A stretch of DNA of 64,000 nucleotides from Acanthornis magna (GCA_036785705.1 JAWUZG010000056.1:10898501-10962500), one strand, 5' to 3'. Positions 37,601-45,556 are shown, numbered from the stretch's first letter. Notes: generated by a model from the letters alone, not told the origin. A program made the numbers and translations.

Positions 37601-40600
37601 CCCAACTCCTCAGCAAGGAGCAGGAAACTCTCCCAGCATGATCCAGAGTGATTTAAAGTGATTTAAACAGCCCCAGCGGGGCGCAGGCTGCACCCAGCCT
37701 TGCCAGTGGCACATTTTACCTCCATCAGTGATGTGGATAGAGTGGACAGTGGCAGAAGAAGAGAGGAGCAGCTTCCTGCCATCGCGGATCTCAACACGGT
37801 TCTCCTCGTTGTGACCTGGGTTCCAGATTTCTAACTCAGGATCTCTGTCAGGACATGTGACAGCTGCCTCTGCTGGGTGGAGATGGAGAGTGAAGACAAT
37901 CAGAGTTTGTTTGGAGCGAGACAGAGAGCTCTGCACCTGGGCATCTTTACAGTATGGTTCAGCATCTCCCCCCTTGGCTGCCTCCCTGGAACACAGCAAC
38001 ACCTCAGTGCAGCCGGGCACACGCGGGTCACGACCAAAAGAAAACAAACAACACCTCAAGCTGTATGGTTTTCTGTTTTCTGGAAGCATGGAAAAACCCA
38101 ATGCAAAGGAGCCTTGCAGGGGATGCAGTTTCTAGAAAACTACAGAGAAAGGACTTTAACTGAGCCCTTCCTGCAGTGACATTCAGCTCTGTTCACACCA
38201 TCTAGACAAAAAGCCTTTCACAAGCCCAGGGTGGTGTTGATAAGAGGATAAAACAACTATGATCTTTAGAAATGTCCCCAGATACCTGTTTTGATATAAA
38301 TCTTTCAATATAAAGACATTAAAATATGTTTACGTTATGCATTTTCACTGGAGATGGAAAGAAAAAGAGACCAAACTATCTCATGGAGACACCAAGCAAT
38401 TAACAGAACATCCAGCAACAGAGAGCAACAGGAATCTCACGAGTGTGTCTGGGTTTGTGAGCTTTTCCAGGCAGAAGCAATAAGGATTCATTCACTTTGG
38501 GATCACACATCTCCAGTCTCCACACACAAATTTTGATGATGGGCTGCCATGATGTGTTAGTCTGAGCAGCTCTCTTACCACATCCAAGAGCCTCATGCTG
38601 CAGCTATTTTTTTAAGATAAAATATTTCCCTGATACAGCCTTGGTTGATATGTGAGCCTCATGTCTTACCCTAACCAACAAAACTGAGTGAGAGTCTCGT
38701 GTGATGTGTATTTTCTGAGGGTAGAGCCCTTTCTGATCCTGGGGAGCTGAGGTCAGTGGAAGTTTGAACAATGAGTCCTTTGCCTTCAGAAAGGGCTGGG
38801 AGCTCTCACCAGCTTTTTTATCCCTTAAAACAAAAACACTAAGGGGAAAACTACAGGATCGACAAATCAATGGCAACAGACATGGAATAAACACCTTGCC
38901 ACCGTGGAATTTGAAGAACATCTGCAATTCTACAGCAACAGAAACAAGATCTGTCCATATGCATTCAGTTTCCTCTCACATTCCTCTACCAGCTTCGTGT
39001 CTTAAGAAAACAATAGAATTGGACCAGCCATGGCCTCAAAGCCACCAGAGCCCCAGTAAATACCAATTTTCAAGGTGAGCAAGGAATATTTCATGTGGGC
39101 TGCATAGACCTTGTCTCTGAAAACTTTTCAGAGAGGGCCAGTAATCTACCAGGTAGCAAGTCAGATACAGATAAATATCCAGGGCCTGATTTGATACGAC
39201 TTGTGCCAGCAGGAAGCTGGAATTGCATTAGTAATGTCAGAGGCACTTTCTCTGATTTATAGCAATTGAGAAAAATGAGGAGGTGTTTCTGAGTTCCTAT
39301 CAGAAGACACACAGAATTAATTAAAGTTACAAAAGATAAATTCAGACAGGGGATGGGGCTTGTGTTGTAAATAGATGTTCAAACATAACTGCAATACACA
39401 CTAACGACAATTTTTTTTAAAGGAGCTGTTATTTCCCTGAGAATAAGGATAATAGAAAAATTTGCTCATGATGAGAAGTGATATAAAACCAAAAGAATCA
39501 ATTCAAATGTAATGGTATAATGTATCAACCAGATAAAGTGGAGAGGATAAAAAACTTGTTCATTTTTCCGTTTACTTGAATATGTTAGTGCCCAAGGAGA
39601 TTCCCGCAGTCTCAAAAGATGACTCGTGCCCCCAAATTCATTATTTTGAAACGGAGAGGCAGACAGTGAAGCCTAAGGGGAAATCAAGAGGAATTTACAC
39701 TGCTGTTTGGGATGACAAACAGCAAATCCAGCAAACCAAAACCAGAGGATCCGAATTCCCAATTTCGTCAACCAATTTGTACCAGGAGCTTTGAGCATCA
39801 CCAGCATCTGCTGCGCCAATGACACCTTCAGGCTGAGCATCTTCTGCCAGCTGGTCCAGTTACCTTGACAGCTTGATTATTACCTCAATTGTCTTTTTTT
39901 TTAAATAAAAGTGCAATTTCCACCCAGCACAAGGAATTAACTGAATGTTTGCTTCCTGACCAAAAGGGCCTGAGCATGACAATGAGAAGTTGCTTGATGC
40001 AGCTGCAGTGTTTGGGGCAGGGCATTTGGTCTCTTTGTTTCAAACAAGTACAAACCTCAAAATTAGCTGTATATAGAATATGTAAATTAGCTGTATATAG
40101 AATATGTAAATCAGTTGTATATAGAATATGTAAATTAGTTGCATATAGAATATGTAAATCAAGCTCCCCTTTCCCCCTCCCCTAAACTGCTTAGTAAAAG
40201 GACTGCTTGGAAGAGACAAAACCCAGGGGACAAGGATGTCCCAGTCCAGAGCTTTTTGCTATCCTCATCTGGGCTTGAGGAATGCAGGGAAATGCTTGCC
40301 TTGACCTCCCTCAGCCGCAGCTATTAGGACCTGAGGTTTCTTTTGCTGTTTCCTCGCGGCAGTTTATTGGGTTTGTGTTTGGTTTAAGAACGTGTGGCAG
40401 CTCTGAGGGATTGCTGAGGGTGCTTTCACCTGCTCAGAAATTTCAGTCTTTGCCAATCCGGCTGCCCTTGACTGGGAATATTGGCACATCAGAAAACTGC
40501 TTTTCTCCTGAGTTTTCCCACTCTGCCCTTGACTCTCCTTGTACAAAGAAGAGTGAAAAGCCAGTCAATTTAAACCTATTAAAAATGGCATTACAAACCA

Positions 40601-40740
40601 TACCCTTTTTCCCCCATAGCAGGAGTACTTACCTGTGCTTACCGAAGAGACTACAAACAGAAAAAACCCCAAACTTCCAGCCAGATTCTTGAAGGTAGGT
40701 AGAGCCATTCTTCAGGATTTTCAATTCTCTGTATGGATAC
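937..40740 (-). CDS. CEMIP: CEMIP, cell migration-inducing hyaluronan-binding protein, 5' 21 exons (3'-partial)
   Basis: This is the gene span. CEMIP binds and promotes depolymerisation of hyaluronan, and in mammals it is found in the ER, at the plasma membrane and secreted. The 21 exons seen join to 1002 codons without a stop, and all boundaries are GT/AG. The order is: signal peptide (about residues 1-26), G8 domain (about 40-162), first GG-type lectin/ILEI-like domain (about 172-313), a linker rich in Cys and N-glycosylation sites, then parallel-beta-helix repeats (about 570-820). Domain limits are transferred from my memory of the human protein (about 1361 residues). Long stretches match human CEMIP, for example WTFLNKTLHPGG, STDYSMYQAEEFQVLPC, FFDFDTFGGHIK and TEDGPEERNTFDHCLGLL. 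A cleavable signal peptide instead of an N-terminal membrane anchor favours CEMIP over its paralogue CEMIP2/TMEM2. The C-terminal third, including the second GG-type lectin domain, lies outside the window. Confidence 0.97.
1153..3933 (-). other. CEMIP: CEMIP introns flanking coding exon 20
   Basis: Two introns, 1153-2273 and 2455-3933, AT-rich and non-coding. Open frames here in either orientation show no family resemblance. Nothing recognised. Confidence 0.7.
2274..2454 (-). CDS. CEMIP: CEMIP coding exon 20
   Basis: Encodes residues 870-930: DFPIRGIQFYDGPINVQNCT, FRKFAALDGRHTSALAFRLN, then NAWQSCPNNNVTSIHFEDVP. Human has FPIRGIQLYDGPINIQNCT and FRLNNAWQSCPHNNVTGIAF. NCT and NVT are N-glycosylation sequons. 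The exon is strikingly CpG-rich around 2296-2420. The acceptor is attctag and the donor gtgagt. Confidence 0.97.
3934..4089 (-). CDS. CEMIP: CEMIP coding exon 19
   Basis: Encodes residues 818-869: SGGTFPHDDGSKQEIKNSLF, VGESGNLGTETMDNEIWGPG and GLDHRGRTLPIGP. Human has GGTFPYDDGSKQEIKNSLF and VGESGNVGTEMMDNRIWGPG. The acceptor is cctctcag and the donor gtgagt. Confidence 0.97.
4170..4205 (-). CDS. CEMIP: CEMIP coding exon 18: 36-base micro-exon
   Basis: Encodes only residues 806-817 (FADNGIGLTLA between two split codons, the last completed as Ser), identical to the human residues at this place. The acceptor is ctcttgcag and the donor gtaagt. The next intron is only 80 bases. Skipping would remove 12 residues in frame within the last beta-helix repeats. 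Confidence 0.95.
4206..8903 (-). other. CEMIP: CEMIP introns on both sides of coding exon 17
   Basis: Introns 4206-6061 and 6194-8903. A short TG stretch lies near 5806-5822. I see no gene, transposon or regulatory element that can be supported. Confidence 0.7.
6062..6193 (-). CDS. CEMIP: CEMIP coding exon 17: beta-helix region, residue equivalent to human His783
   Basis: Encodes residues 762-805: YSPHKDADPLKPREPAIIER, FIAYKNQDHGAWLRGGDVWL and DNC. Human has IIRHFIAYKN where this protein has IIERFIAYKN, so the position of human His783 is Arg782 here (codon 6133-6135, CGC). The rest is nearly identical. The acceptor is ggttgcag and the donor gtgagt. Confidence 0.97.
8904..8989 (-). CDS. CEMIP: CEMIP coding exon 16
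   Basis: Encodes residues 734-761: AGMIIDNGVKTTPASAKDKR, then PILTLISG; human has AGMIIDNGVKTTEASAKDKR then PFLSIISA. The acceptor is ttcctttag and the donor gtaaag. It ends two bases into the Arg762 codon. Confidence 0.96.
9478..9790. promoter_or_regulatory. intragenic CpG-dense patch overlapping coding exon 15
   Basis: I count about 25 CpG dinucleotides in roughly 310 bases, against very few in the surrounding introns. About 200 bases of the patch are intronic (9478-9681), so coding constraint on exon 15 does not explain all of it. It could be an orphan CpG island or alternative promoter, or simply a GC-biased hotspot. No TATA box or transcript evidence was seen. Confidence 0.35.
9682..9810 (-). 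CDS. CEMIP: CEMIP coding exon 15: beta-helix region
   Basis: Exactly 43 codons (residues 691-733) with both junctions between codons: ETGFWFVLHHVPTGPSAGMY, SPGYSEHVPMGKFSNNRAHS and NYR. This matches human ETGFWFIFHHVPTGPSVGMY and SPGYSEHIPLGKFYNNRAHS. The acceptor is tttctcag and the donor gtgagt. The exon sits in a CpG-dense patch. Confidence 0.97.
9811..12506 (-). other. CEMIP: CEMIP introns around coding exon 14
   Basis: Introns 9811-10568 and 10639-12506. Nothing recognised. Confidence 0.65.
10569..10638 (-). CDS. CEMIP: CEMIP coding exon 14
   Basis: A 70-base exon encoding residues 667-690: AVSTFWIANPN, then NLINCAAAGSE; human has AVSTFWMANPNNNLINCAAAGSE in this position. It ends between codons at donor gtgagt, and the acceptor is cctgcag. 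Confidence 0.96.
12507..12712 (-). CDS. CEMIP: CEMIP coding exon 13: beta-helix region
   Basis: Encodes residues 599-666: VKDVVGYDALGHCFFTEDGP, EERNTFDHCLGLLVKPSTLL, then PSDRDSRMCKLITEGAYPGY and IPKPRQDC, almost the human sequence. The acceptor is cacacgtag and the donor gtgagt. The exon is GC- and CpG-rich relative to its introns. Confidence 0.98.
12713..17607 (-). other. CEMIP: CEMIP intron between coding exons 12 and 13
   Basis: A 4895-base intron. Its only recognisable content is the CR1 fragment near 16795-17075; the rest is AT-rich unique-looking sequence. Confidence 0.7.
16795..17075 (-). mobile_element. decayed CR1 LINE fragment (pol, end of endonuclease domain)
   Basis: Read on the minus strand, three frames of this stretch recall the CR1 LINE ORF2 region just after the endonuclease domain: a stretch like LGHSDHE, then GVSRTAALDFQRADFGLFGS, then a segment with MIFKKEILK. 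These are joined only by frameshifts, so the copy is dead and truncated at both ends. It lies in the sense orientation of CEMIP within an intron. CR1 is the dominant LINE family of birds and other sauropsids. Ends are approximate. Confidence 0.75.
17608..17817 (-). CDS. CEMIP: CEMIP coding exon 12: start of beta-helix repeats
   Basis: Exactly 70 codons (residues 529-598), with both splice junctions between codons: YPIHFHMAGDVDEKGGYNPP, TYVKDTSIHNTFSRCVTVHG and SNGLL. It includes the first parallel-beta-helix repeats. The acceptor is ttctccag and the donor gtaaga. Skipping it would keep the reading frame. Confidence 0.97.
17818..18393 (-). other. CEMIP: CEMIP intron between coding exons 11 and 12
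   Basis: A 576-base intron with nothing recognised. Confidence 0.7.
18394..18569 (-). CDS. CEMIP: CEMIP coding exon 11
   Basis: Encodes residues 470-528: GKATYLHVGEVIDGIDMRAE, VGLLSRNIVVMGEMEQQCY and LCSFFDFDTFGGHIK. Human has EIDGVDMRAEVGLLSRNIIVMGEM and FFDFDTFGGHIK in part. The acceptor is ttcctttag and the donor gtaggg. This is the 3' neighbour of the largest internal intron in the window (7733 bases). Confidence 0.97.
23212..23247. repeat. (CCTT)n/(CCCTC) pyrimidine tract
   Basis: An uninterrupted C/T run on the plus strand made of cctt units that turn into ccct/ccctcc units. Simple repeat. Confidence 0.85.
24549..24620. repeat. possible ancient amniote interspersed repeat remnant containing a CRE-like palindrome
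   Basis: The string ggtgaaatcccattgacgtc followed by aatagag resembles an old repeat type often seen in bird and turtle DNA (gaaatcc...cattga..tcaatgg...). It carries the 12-base palindrome attgacgtcaat (24562-24573), which includes a perfect CRE (tgacgtca). Assignment is from memory of the motif only. Confidence 0.3.
26303..26494 (-). CDS. CEMIP: CEMIP coding exon 10
   Basis: Encodes residues 406-469: RPKLTVTVDTNVNSTILNL, then SSWEPGDRLVVASTDYSMYQ and AEEFQVLPCKTCRPTQVKVA. This block is one of the strongest matches to human CEMIP; CEMIP2 shares the ASTDYSMYQAEEF core, so the flanks decide for CEMIP. It carries the sequon NST. The acceptor is gcttttcag and the donor gtgaga. Confidence 0.97.
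27332..27473 (-). CDS. CEMIP: CEMIP coding exon 9: Cys-rich linker
   Basis: Encodes residues 359-405, with AMTLDGANLTVEVFYKGG (NLT sequon) and GCRNYRVRFLCGKS. By comparison with my memory of the human protein it has about three extra residues in the loop before the second Cys (HGKDQTGEG). The acceptor is cgtcccag and the donor gtacgt. Confidence 0.94.
29014..29062. repeat. long A tract
   Basis: Eleven A, three T, then about 35 uninterrupted A on the plus strand. It could be a simple repeat or the tail of an eroded retroposed sequence; no recognisable body lies on its left side. Confidence 0.8.
29684..29805 (-). CDS. CEMIP: CEMIP coding exon 8: linker after lectin domain
   Basis: Encodes residues 318-358: DVEWTEWFEKPDKARSKDME, then KLSDFKAAHPDKICRQPIDI and Q. 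The ends match human (DVEWTEWF, AHPGKICNRPIDIQ) while the middle is divergent and charged. The acceptor is tgtctccag and the donor gtaggc, falling between codons. Confidence 0.94.
30435..30530 (-). CDS. CEMIP: CEMIP coding exon 7: end of first GG-type lectin domain
   Basis: Encodes residues 286-317: GHKGSAVAKVFKLFKAENGE and HFNVSSTSEWVQ; human has RGSAAARVFKLFQTEHGEYFNVSLSSEWVQ in this stretch. NVSS is an N-glycosylation sequon. The acceptor is ttttaacag and the donor gtaaga. Confidence 0.95.
31005..31046. repeat. possible ancient amniote repeat remnant
   Basis: The stretch gaagttacatggatttacac then tggtgcaggatctcacc resembles the widespread old amniote motif with gagttacactggtgtaaat. Short and uncertain. 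Confidence 0.25.
31281..31351 (-). CDS. CEMIP: CEMIP coding exon 6: first GG-type lectin domain
   Basis: A 71-base exon encoding HPWSFITIKGNPSSSVEDHI plus EYQ (residues 263-285, after the split Arg262). Human has HPWSFLTVKGNPSSSVEDHI plus EYH. It completes codons on both sides (G at the start, G at the end). The acceptor is tttttcag and the donor gtattt, weaker than average. Confidence 0.95.
32699..32740. repeat. (TTA)n microsatellite
   Basis: About 14 tandem tta units on the plus strand without interruption. Confidence 0.95.
34643..34675. repeat. (TG)n microsatellite
   Basis: About 16 tandem tg units on the plus strand (CA on the CEMIP sense strand), uninterrupted. Confidence 0.95.
35332..35511 (-). 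CDS. CEMIP: CEMIP coding exon 5: first GG-type lectin domain
   Basis: Encodes residues 202-261: FDTYRAKEES, then ILSVAVNDEGSRNLDDLARK and GSKHFLHLGF, nearly identical to human. This is the conserved core of the GG-type lectin (ILEI/PANDER-like) fold. The acceptor is catttcag and the donor gtatgt. The exon is separated from exon 4 by only 373 bases of intron. Confidence 0.97.
35885..36121 (-). CDS. CEMIP: CEMIP coding exon 4: end of G8, start of first GG-type lectin domain
   Basis: Encodes residues 123-201. It carries SKGGTLEIHGKKKLSW, TFLNKTLHPGG (an N-linked glycosylation site, NKT) and SWGHRGVIVHVIDPKTG. The Arg in WGHRG (codon 35941-35943, CGC) corresponds to human Arg187, a site of reported hearing-loss variants, and is conserved here. 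The acceptor is tgctttag and the donor gtgagt. Confidence 0.97.
36909..37047 (-). CDS. CEMIP: CEMIP coding exon 3: G8 domain
   Basis: Encodes residues 77-122, including KLVIKDDVQPIVLRTRNI and ELCPYQGNVVIILYG, closely matching the human G8 domain (PIVLRTRHI, ALCPFQGNFTIILYG). It starts and ends within codons (2 bases at each end), in phase with its neighbours. The acceptor is cacttag and the donor gtacgt. Confidence 0.96.
37720..37872 (-). CDS. CEMIP: CEMIP coding exon 2: mature N-terminus, start of G8 domain
   Basis: Encodes residues 26-76 (AEAAVTCPDRDPELEIWNPGH, shown here in part; then LLLSSSATVHSIHITDG), matching human CEMIP CPDQSPELQPWNPGH and LLLTSSATVYSIHISEG. The acceptor is a tandem cagcag, so the exon can begin at 37872 or 37869; both keep the frame and differ by one Ala/Glu residue. 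The donor is gtaaaa. The exon begins the G8 domain, named for eight conserved glycines. Confidence 0.95.
37867..37875 (-). promoter_or_regulatory. CEMIP: tandem NAGNAG splice acceptor of CEMIP coding exon 2
   Basis: On the sense strand the exon is preceded by ccacccagcag. Use of the first AG adds Ala-Glu..., use of the second gives Glu directly; both keep the frame. The site lies about at the signal-peptide cleavage region. Confidence 0.7.
40061..40156. repeat. 24-bp minisatellite, four copies
   Basis: Four head-to-tail 24-base units (40061, 40085, 40109, 40133), each with the core gtatatagaatatgta or gcatatagaatatgta. The copies differ at two or three positions (ttag/tcag, ctg/ttg), so duplication was recent or homogenised. 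It is AT-rich and lies about 480 bases 3' of the start-codon exon. Confidence 0.92.
40633..40740 (-). CDS. CEMIP: CEMIP coding exon 1: 5'UTR end, start codon, signal peptide
   Basis: The ATG is at 40708-40706 in a good context (A at -3, G at +4), after 32 bases of 5'UTR. It encodes residues 1-25 plus one base: MALPTFKN, then a hydrophobic core (LGFFLFVV) and a small-residue end SSVSTA, a typical signal peptide with likely cleavage just before or within AEAAVTC. The acceptor is cttttcacag and the donor is gtaagtact. There is no in-frame upstream ATG in this exon. The residues of the signal peptide do not match human CEMIP; identity comes from its position and phase upstream of exon 2. Confidence 0.88.
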
Positions 40741-40800
40741 CTGTGAAAAGAGAGTATCAAGAATATATCACTTTTTTTTTCTTTTCCCCCAGCTCATTCA

Positions 40801-40822
40801 CTGCAAACACAAAAAAAAAAAG

Positions 40823-40853
<31 letters not shown>

Positions 40854-40858
40854 AGAAG
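40801..40858 (-). promoter_or_regulatory. CEMIP: possible alternative acceptor with long polypyrimidine tract upstream of the start-codon exon
   Basis: On the sense strand an about 44-base T run broken by two C (40811-40854) is followed by gtgtttgcag ending at 40801. This is a textbook 3' splice-site layout 60 bases upstream of the acceptor I chose at 40741. Its use would lengthen the 5'UTR by 60 bases and add an upstream ATG at 40797-40795. It may equally be just a simple repeat. Confidence 0.35.
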
Positions 40859-41833
40859 TTAAATCCAGGTTTTTGCCAGACCACGTCTGCTCCCGTTCAG
40901 CTCGATGGCTGAAAACAGCTCTGCACTGATTCAGAACCAGCCTGAACAGAGCGAGGAGCCATGGGCAGCTCCTCACCCTTTGTTTGGCTGAGGGTAAACC
41001 CACTCGGGAATCCAAATAGACACTCAGAAAGCAGCCACCAGCTGTAACCAAAAACGCCTTAGGAATGTGGTATAAACACATCCAGTGTCAGGACTCTCTA
41101 GGGCTGCATATTCACATGTGCTAAAAAGTAATGAAACACAACAGAGAAGGCGTTTGCAGAGTGACAAATTTGCACGAAGTAACCTTTCAGTGGCACCTCT
41201 CTCCCCCCAAGACACCCACACATTTTCAGCAATGGTGTTTTGTGTAACCCCCAGATAAACCGTACTCACACTTCCAACCTGGAGCATGCAGTTTCTTAGA
41301 TTTCAGATCTAAGAAAATATTGTCTGTTTAGTGTGCCAGCTCAGAATTTTCTTGCAAAGCCAAAAGCTGCTTTTGAAACCAGTCTACCTAACGTTGTTTT
41401 TGCTTCTTCTGTAGCCAACCCCCAGCAAAAACAAACAAGCAGTGTCATGAAAGTCAAAGTTAGAATTAATGTGATTCTCTCTGGTCTCCAGTGATTGATT
41501 CTGCCGCTCTGCCCCGGGCTCATGGCAATTTATTGGCATGTGTATTCACAGGGAGGCAAGGACACCCACTTCTGTATTCATAAGGCACTGTTTAAAATTC
41601 ACATGTAGTCCTTGGAGTCTTTAGGTTTTATCATATAAGCCAGTGTCTGAGGAATATCAAAGACATTTATTTGTAGCTGTCATGTCACATGCCACTGATG
41701 AAACAGGAAAAACATATGCATCACACCTCTTAGTTCAACACAAAAAAAAGCATTAGAAAAGAATTCCAGGGTGCCCCAGTTTCTCTAGGGCAAAAACACA
41801 TGTTCTTTTTCATGTCACTTGTTAATGTAAGCT

Positions 41834-41922
41834 AAACAAAAAAAAACCAAAGAAAAACCAAACCAAAACAATAACAATAACAACAACAAAACCACCAAAA
41901 AAAACCAAAAAAAACCCAAACC
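41834..41922. repeat. A/C-rich low-complexity tract (CAAAA-like)
   Basis: Irregular repeats of caaa, caaaa, caac and ccaaa on the plus strand with almost no G or T. Confidence 0.85.
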
Positions 41923-44900
41923 CACAGGAGAAAGAATGGAAGAAGCCAGGGTTTAGTCTGGAGTAAATTTTGCGGTGTACATATGCAAAACACATCTGTA
42001 CTGTTCATAAAGATGATACAGCTCGAAGTACAATGATAGGTTCAAAACACATGTAATCCAATGATTGCATTAAAAACAGCATTAGGGCAGATTTTACAGG
42101 AAATATTTTGTCAGGGAAATGTTTGTTTGCTTTGGTATAGTGTATTTGACAGCCCTGAGCTCTGGAAAGAGCATAGGCTCGGGGCTTGGTACAGTCTATC
42201 AGGTGCTGAAATGCTGTTACAGAGCAGTGGAAGAGAGGAATGCACTTAGCAACGCTATAACTTTGAATGATATACATTATCAGAGAGCAGGGCTGTCGCC
42301 GTGGAATTTGTGCCAGAACCAGGCTGCACGTGTCTGACATTTTAACAGCATTAACCATCAACGTTGGATAAGCCAGAGCTCTTTTAAAGAAACCTTATTA
42401 GAGGGACGCCCAAAGTACAGCAGTCACCATTAAAATGCCAAGATTTATTAGTGATTATTACCCAGCCTGAGCTGCAGACCCAGTCATTAGGCTCTGCTTT
42501 AACGATTGAGGAGGAACTAAACAAGGTAATACCACAGGATGGTCATTGCAGATAAACAGCATTTCTTAGTGTGGACACAGCTCTGTGTTAGTGCTCCATA
42601 AAGCCAGATTCCAGCTGGTGAGGTTTTGGTCATAAAGTGCATTCAGATGATATAAGAGTTCATGGGAATAAAAAGATGGGACGGGTATTTAACAGTTGTG
42701 GCATGCATTTGCTCTGCTATTGCTGTGTAGGTAGCAAAGAAATGTCTTTGTTCTGGCCCATTAAAAGCTCAGAGGAGCACCTCTGTTCTGCCCAGCTCAT
42801 GACCTTACCTCCAACACAAACCTGTAGCAAACTGGTAGGAAACTACATCAAGGAATTTCGCAGCCTTTGCTTTCTTTAGAGCCAAGAACTGCACAGTACT
42901 CACCACCAGGCTGTGCAAAATGGCCTCTGGTTCTATATCCCCTGTCGCTCACCAGGGACAGCTTCCCTGATTGCATCCATCTTCATCAGCAGAGATCAAA
43001 ACAAGCAATCAGACACTGGGAAGACATGTCATTTTCGGAGGCATCAGCTGCGTGCCAGGGCTCCAATGTTTTCGCAGTGTCTGATCTGCCACAGTCCAAA
43101 GAATATCCTGCTTATTTTGTGGCTGAGGTAGGCTGTTGGATTCGGCTCGCACCGAGCCCAAGTTCATTGCAGTGTTAGTATGAACTGGCACTTGGGTTGG
43201 AAAGGCTGGGAGGCAAGAGGGCCAAGAGGATCTGACTCCTCTGATTCAGCTCTGACTAACACACGGCTGGAAAAATGCTGCTCGGAGGATAATCTCAGGA
43301 ATTTTCCTTCAAAACCTCTCAGTTAAGCATCTTTCCCAAATCCTGGGCGCAAGCAGTGGCATGTTAGGTTTTCCTGCTTAGTGTAAGAGGAAGAGACAGT
43401 GACTCTGCTCATCCCTGTGAGCTGCTGGAGCAGGTTCAGGAGCAGTTATCTCCTGCCAGGCAGCGCTTCCTCGGCTCAGCGCTGGGAGCCCGTGGGGATC
43501 CAGCCATCCACACGCTCCATCCTTGAACAGGCTCCAGCTCTGATGTGTCAACAAATCTCCCTGCAGATTTGGGCACTCGGAGAGCACCGGGGCCATGCAA
43601 GGGCTGCCTAAGCATATCATCTCCAGCCTTTCTCAAATACCATCTGGGACTTCTCTCTTGGGTGAGAAAAGCTTTTATATCTAGCCATTAAAAGCTGCCT
43701 GGCAATGGCAAGTGGGACTCATATCCTTGGATCTGGCAAGGCAGGCTCTCTGAAATGATTCCCAGCTGCTGAACCTTTCCAAAAAGTGAACAATAGCAGC
43801 AGACAATGCTAAAAGTAGATGCAGGAAACCATTATTCCTCAGCTGGCTGCTACTGCAGGTGTCAGCAGTGATGCTGTACTAGAAAGCACACTGCAGAGAG
43901 GAATCCCTATCCACTGCCCTTCCCACGGTTTTAATGCTGGAGGCAACACACTGCAGACAATTCTGAGAACAAAACAGCAAAGAAATGCCCTGAGGAAGCT
44001 GGATTGCCACAGGCCTCGTGGTGGGGTCACACAGACACCCTGAATCAGAAGGGTCAGAGCAGAGCTTTTCACAGACATTCAGAAACACACTCACCTTGCC
44101 TTGCCCCCCTGCACAGCTGTGGGCCAACCACCCAAACCTGGCAACAAAATTTTTAAAATTTACTCCCAGCATTGGATGTTTTAAAGTGTTTTTCAAGACT
44201 GGCTTGACATTCTTTGGAGGATGTACCTTCAGCATCTGCTGGAGACAGCTCCTTTCAGTATGTCAAGCAGGACATAATGGGATCATTCACAATCCATTAA
44301 AAAGGAGGTAAGGATTGGAAAAAAGCAGCAGCTACCTGATGTCCCCTGAAAAAGATGTCAAACAGAGGCAAGAAACCATGAGCTTCTGTTGCTGCTAGCG
44401 CTCAACAAAAGAGAACACCAACCCGCACGGGGACAAGGCGGGGATCCAGCACCATCCCCAAAAGAACAGGGGAAAAGCTCTCTCAAAACATTTTAGCCTG
44501 ATGGGGAGTGAACTCTCAGCAGCCACGAATCTGCCCAGGGGCTTGAGATGACCTGTGAGTAAAATCTCAGCTCCCTAGGGCTCACCTGTGCAAGGGAGAT
44601 GCTCTCAGAGACCCCGAGGGGTCAGTGCCAGGGCTGTGGTGCTCCAGACCCAGACCCTCCCACATCCCAACCCCGCTGATGCTGAGGCTGCAGCACTTTG
44701 ATAGAGAGGTCTGAAGCCTTGCTGCATGTCTCCTCATGCATATGCAGGGAGGCCAACATCGATTTGGAAGCTGATCCTGAGAGAGGGAGGAGCTGTTTAA
44801 TTAACGCCTCTGCTCCCTTCTTGCTGACAGTGCATGGCAGCAGGTCCCCTCGCCCTGCTCACGGAATTTTGTGTTTCAGCCCCGGCTGGGAAGATAGATT

Positions 44901-45511
44901 TGAGGTGCACATTTGCTTTTCTGACCTGAGGACATGCCAGCCCTTGCTACAGTGACATTCCTGTGCACAGGAGGTTTTCACACACCCAGCCACAGGCACA
45001 GCTAAAGCCTTCAGAAAATAAACACACAGATTTCTGGGGATTGCTAATGGAAATGCTGTTCAGTCCCAGCGCACGGCAGCCTCTGCTCCACATCTTACTC
45101 TTGTGCTTGCCACCCACACATCAGCTGCTCATTTTTACTAGCAAGAGGAGGAGGATTAAACTCAGGAACAGACTTTAATTCTCAATGAATCAATGCTGAA
45201 GTCAAAAGCAACACTCTTGACTGTTTTCCCAGTGAACCTTGGTTTCTTATAAATTTATCTAATAACTTTCCCGACAAGAAGGTAATGCTCACATATTCTG
45301 TATAAACATCACTGTAAGTTCCTTGGTTCCTGATGTCTATAAAAATAGATTCTGAATGAGGAGCAGGAGTTAGAGGAAATTTTACATTGAATAAATGAAA
45401 GAAAACTAAGGTGTTTGCTAGTTTGTTGTCATATTGGCAAACTATTTTGACACAGAAATAAAAGGGGGGAAAATAAGTTTTTCAAAGCTATACTTCTTTT
45501 GCAAAATTAAC

Positions 45512-45552
45512 TTTTTTTTTCTTTTTCTTTTTTTCTTTTTTTTTTTTTTTTT
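45512..45552. repeat. poly-T tract
   Basis: About 40 bases of T broken by three or four C on the plus strand, directly before gcag at the candidate plus-strand exon. Confidence 0.85.
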
Positions 45553-45556
45553 GCAG

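Larger units (their letters stand above)
36122..40632 (-). other. CEMIP: CEMIP introns between coding exons 1 and 4
   Basis: Introns 36122-36908, 37048-37719 and 37873-40632. The last holds the 24-bp tandem array at 40061-40156. No gene is supported. Confidence 0.65.
40741..45513. other. CEMIP 5' intron or upstream sequence, first part
   Basis: Begins directly 5' of the start-codon exon acceptor. It contains the A-rich tract at 40811-40858 and an A/C-rich low-complexity patch at 41834-41922. No further CEMIP exon, promoter or other gene could be recognised. Open frames here lack family resemblance. Confidence 0.6.

Noticed and set aside
937..40740. CEMIP2 (TMEM2) as the identity of the gene
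   Set aside because: The paralogue has an N-terminal membrane anchor. This gene has a cleavable signal peptide, and residues throughout match CEMIP more closely as I know both families.
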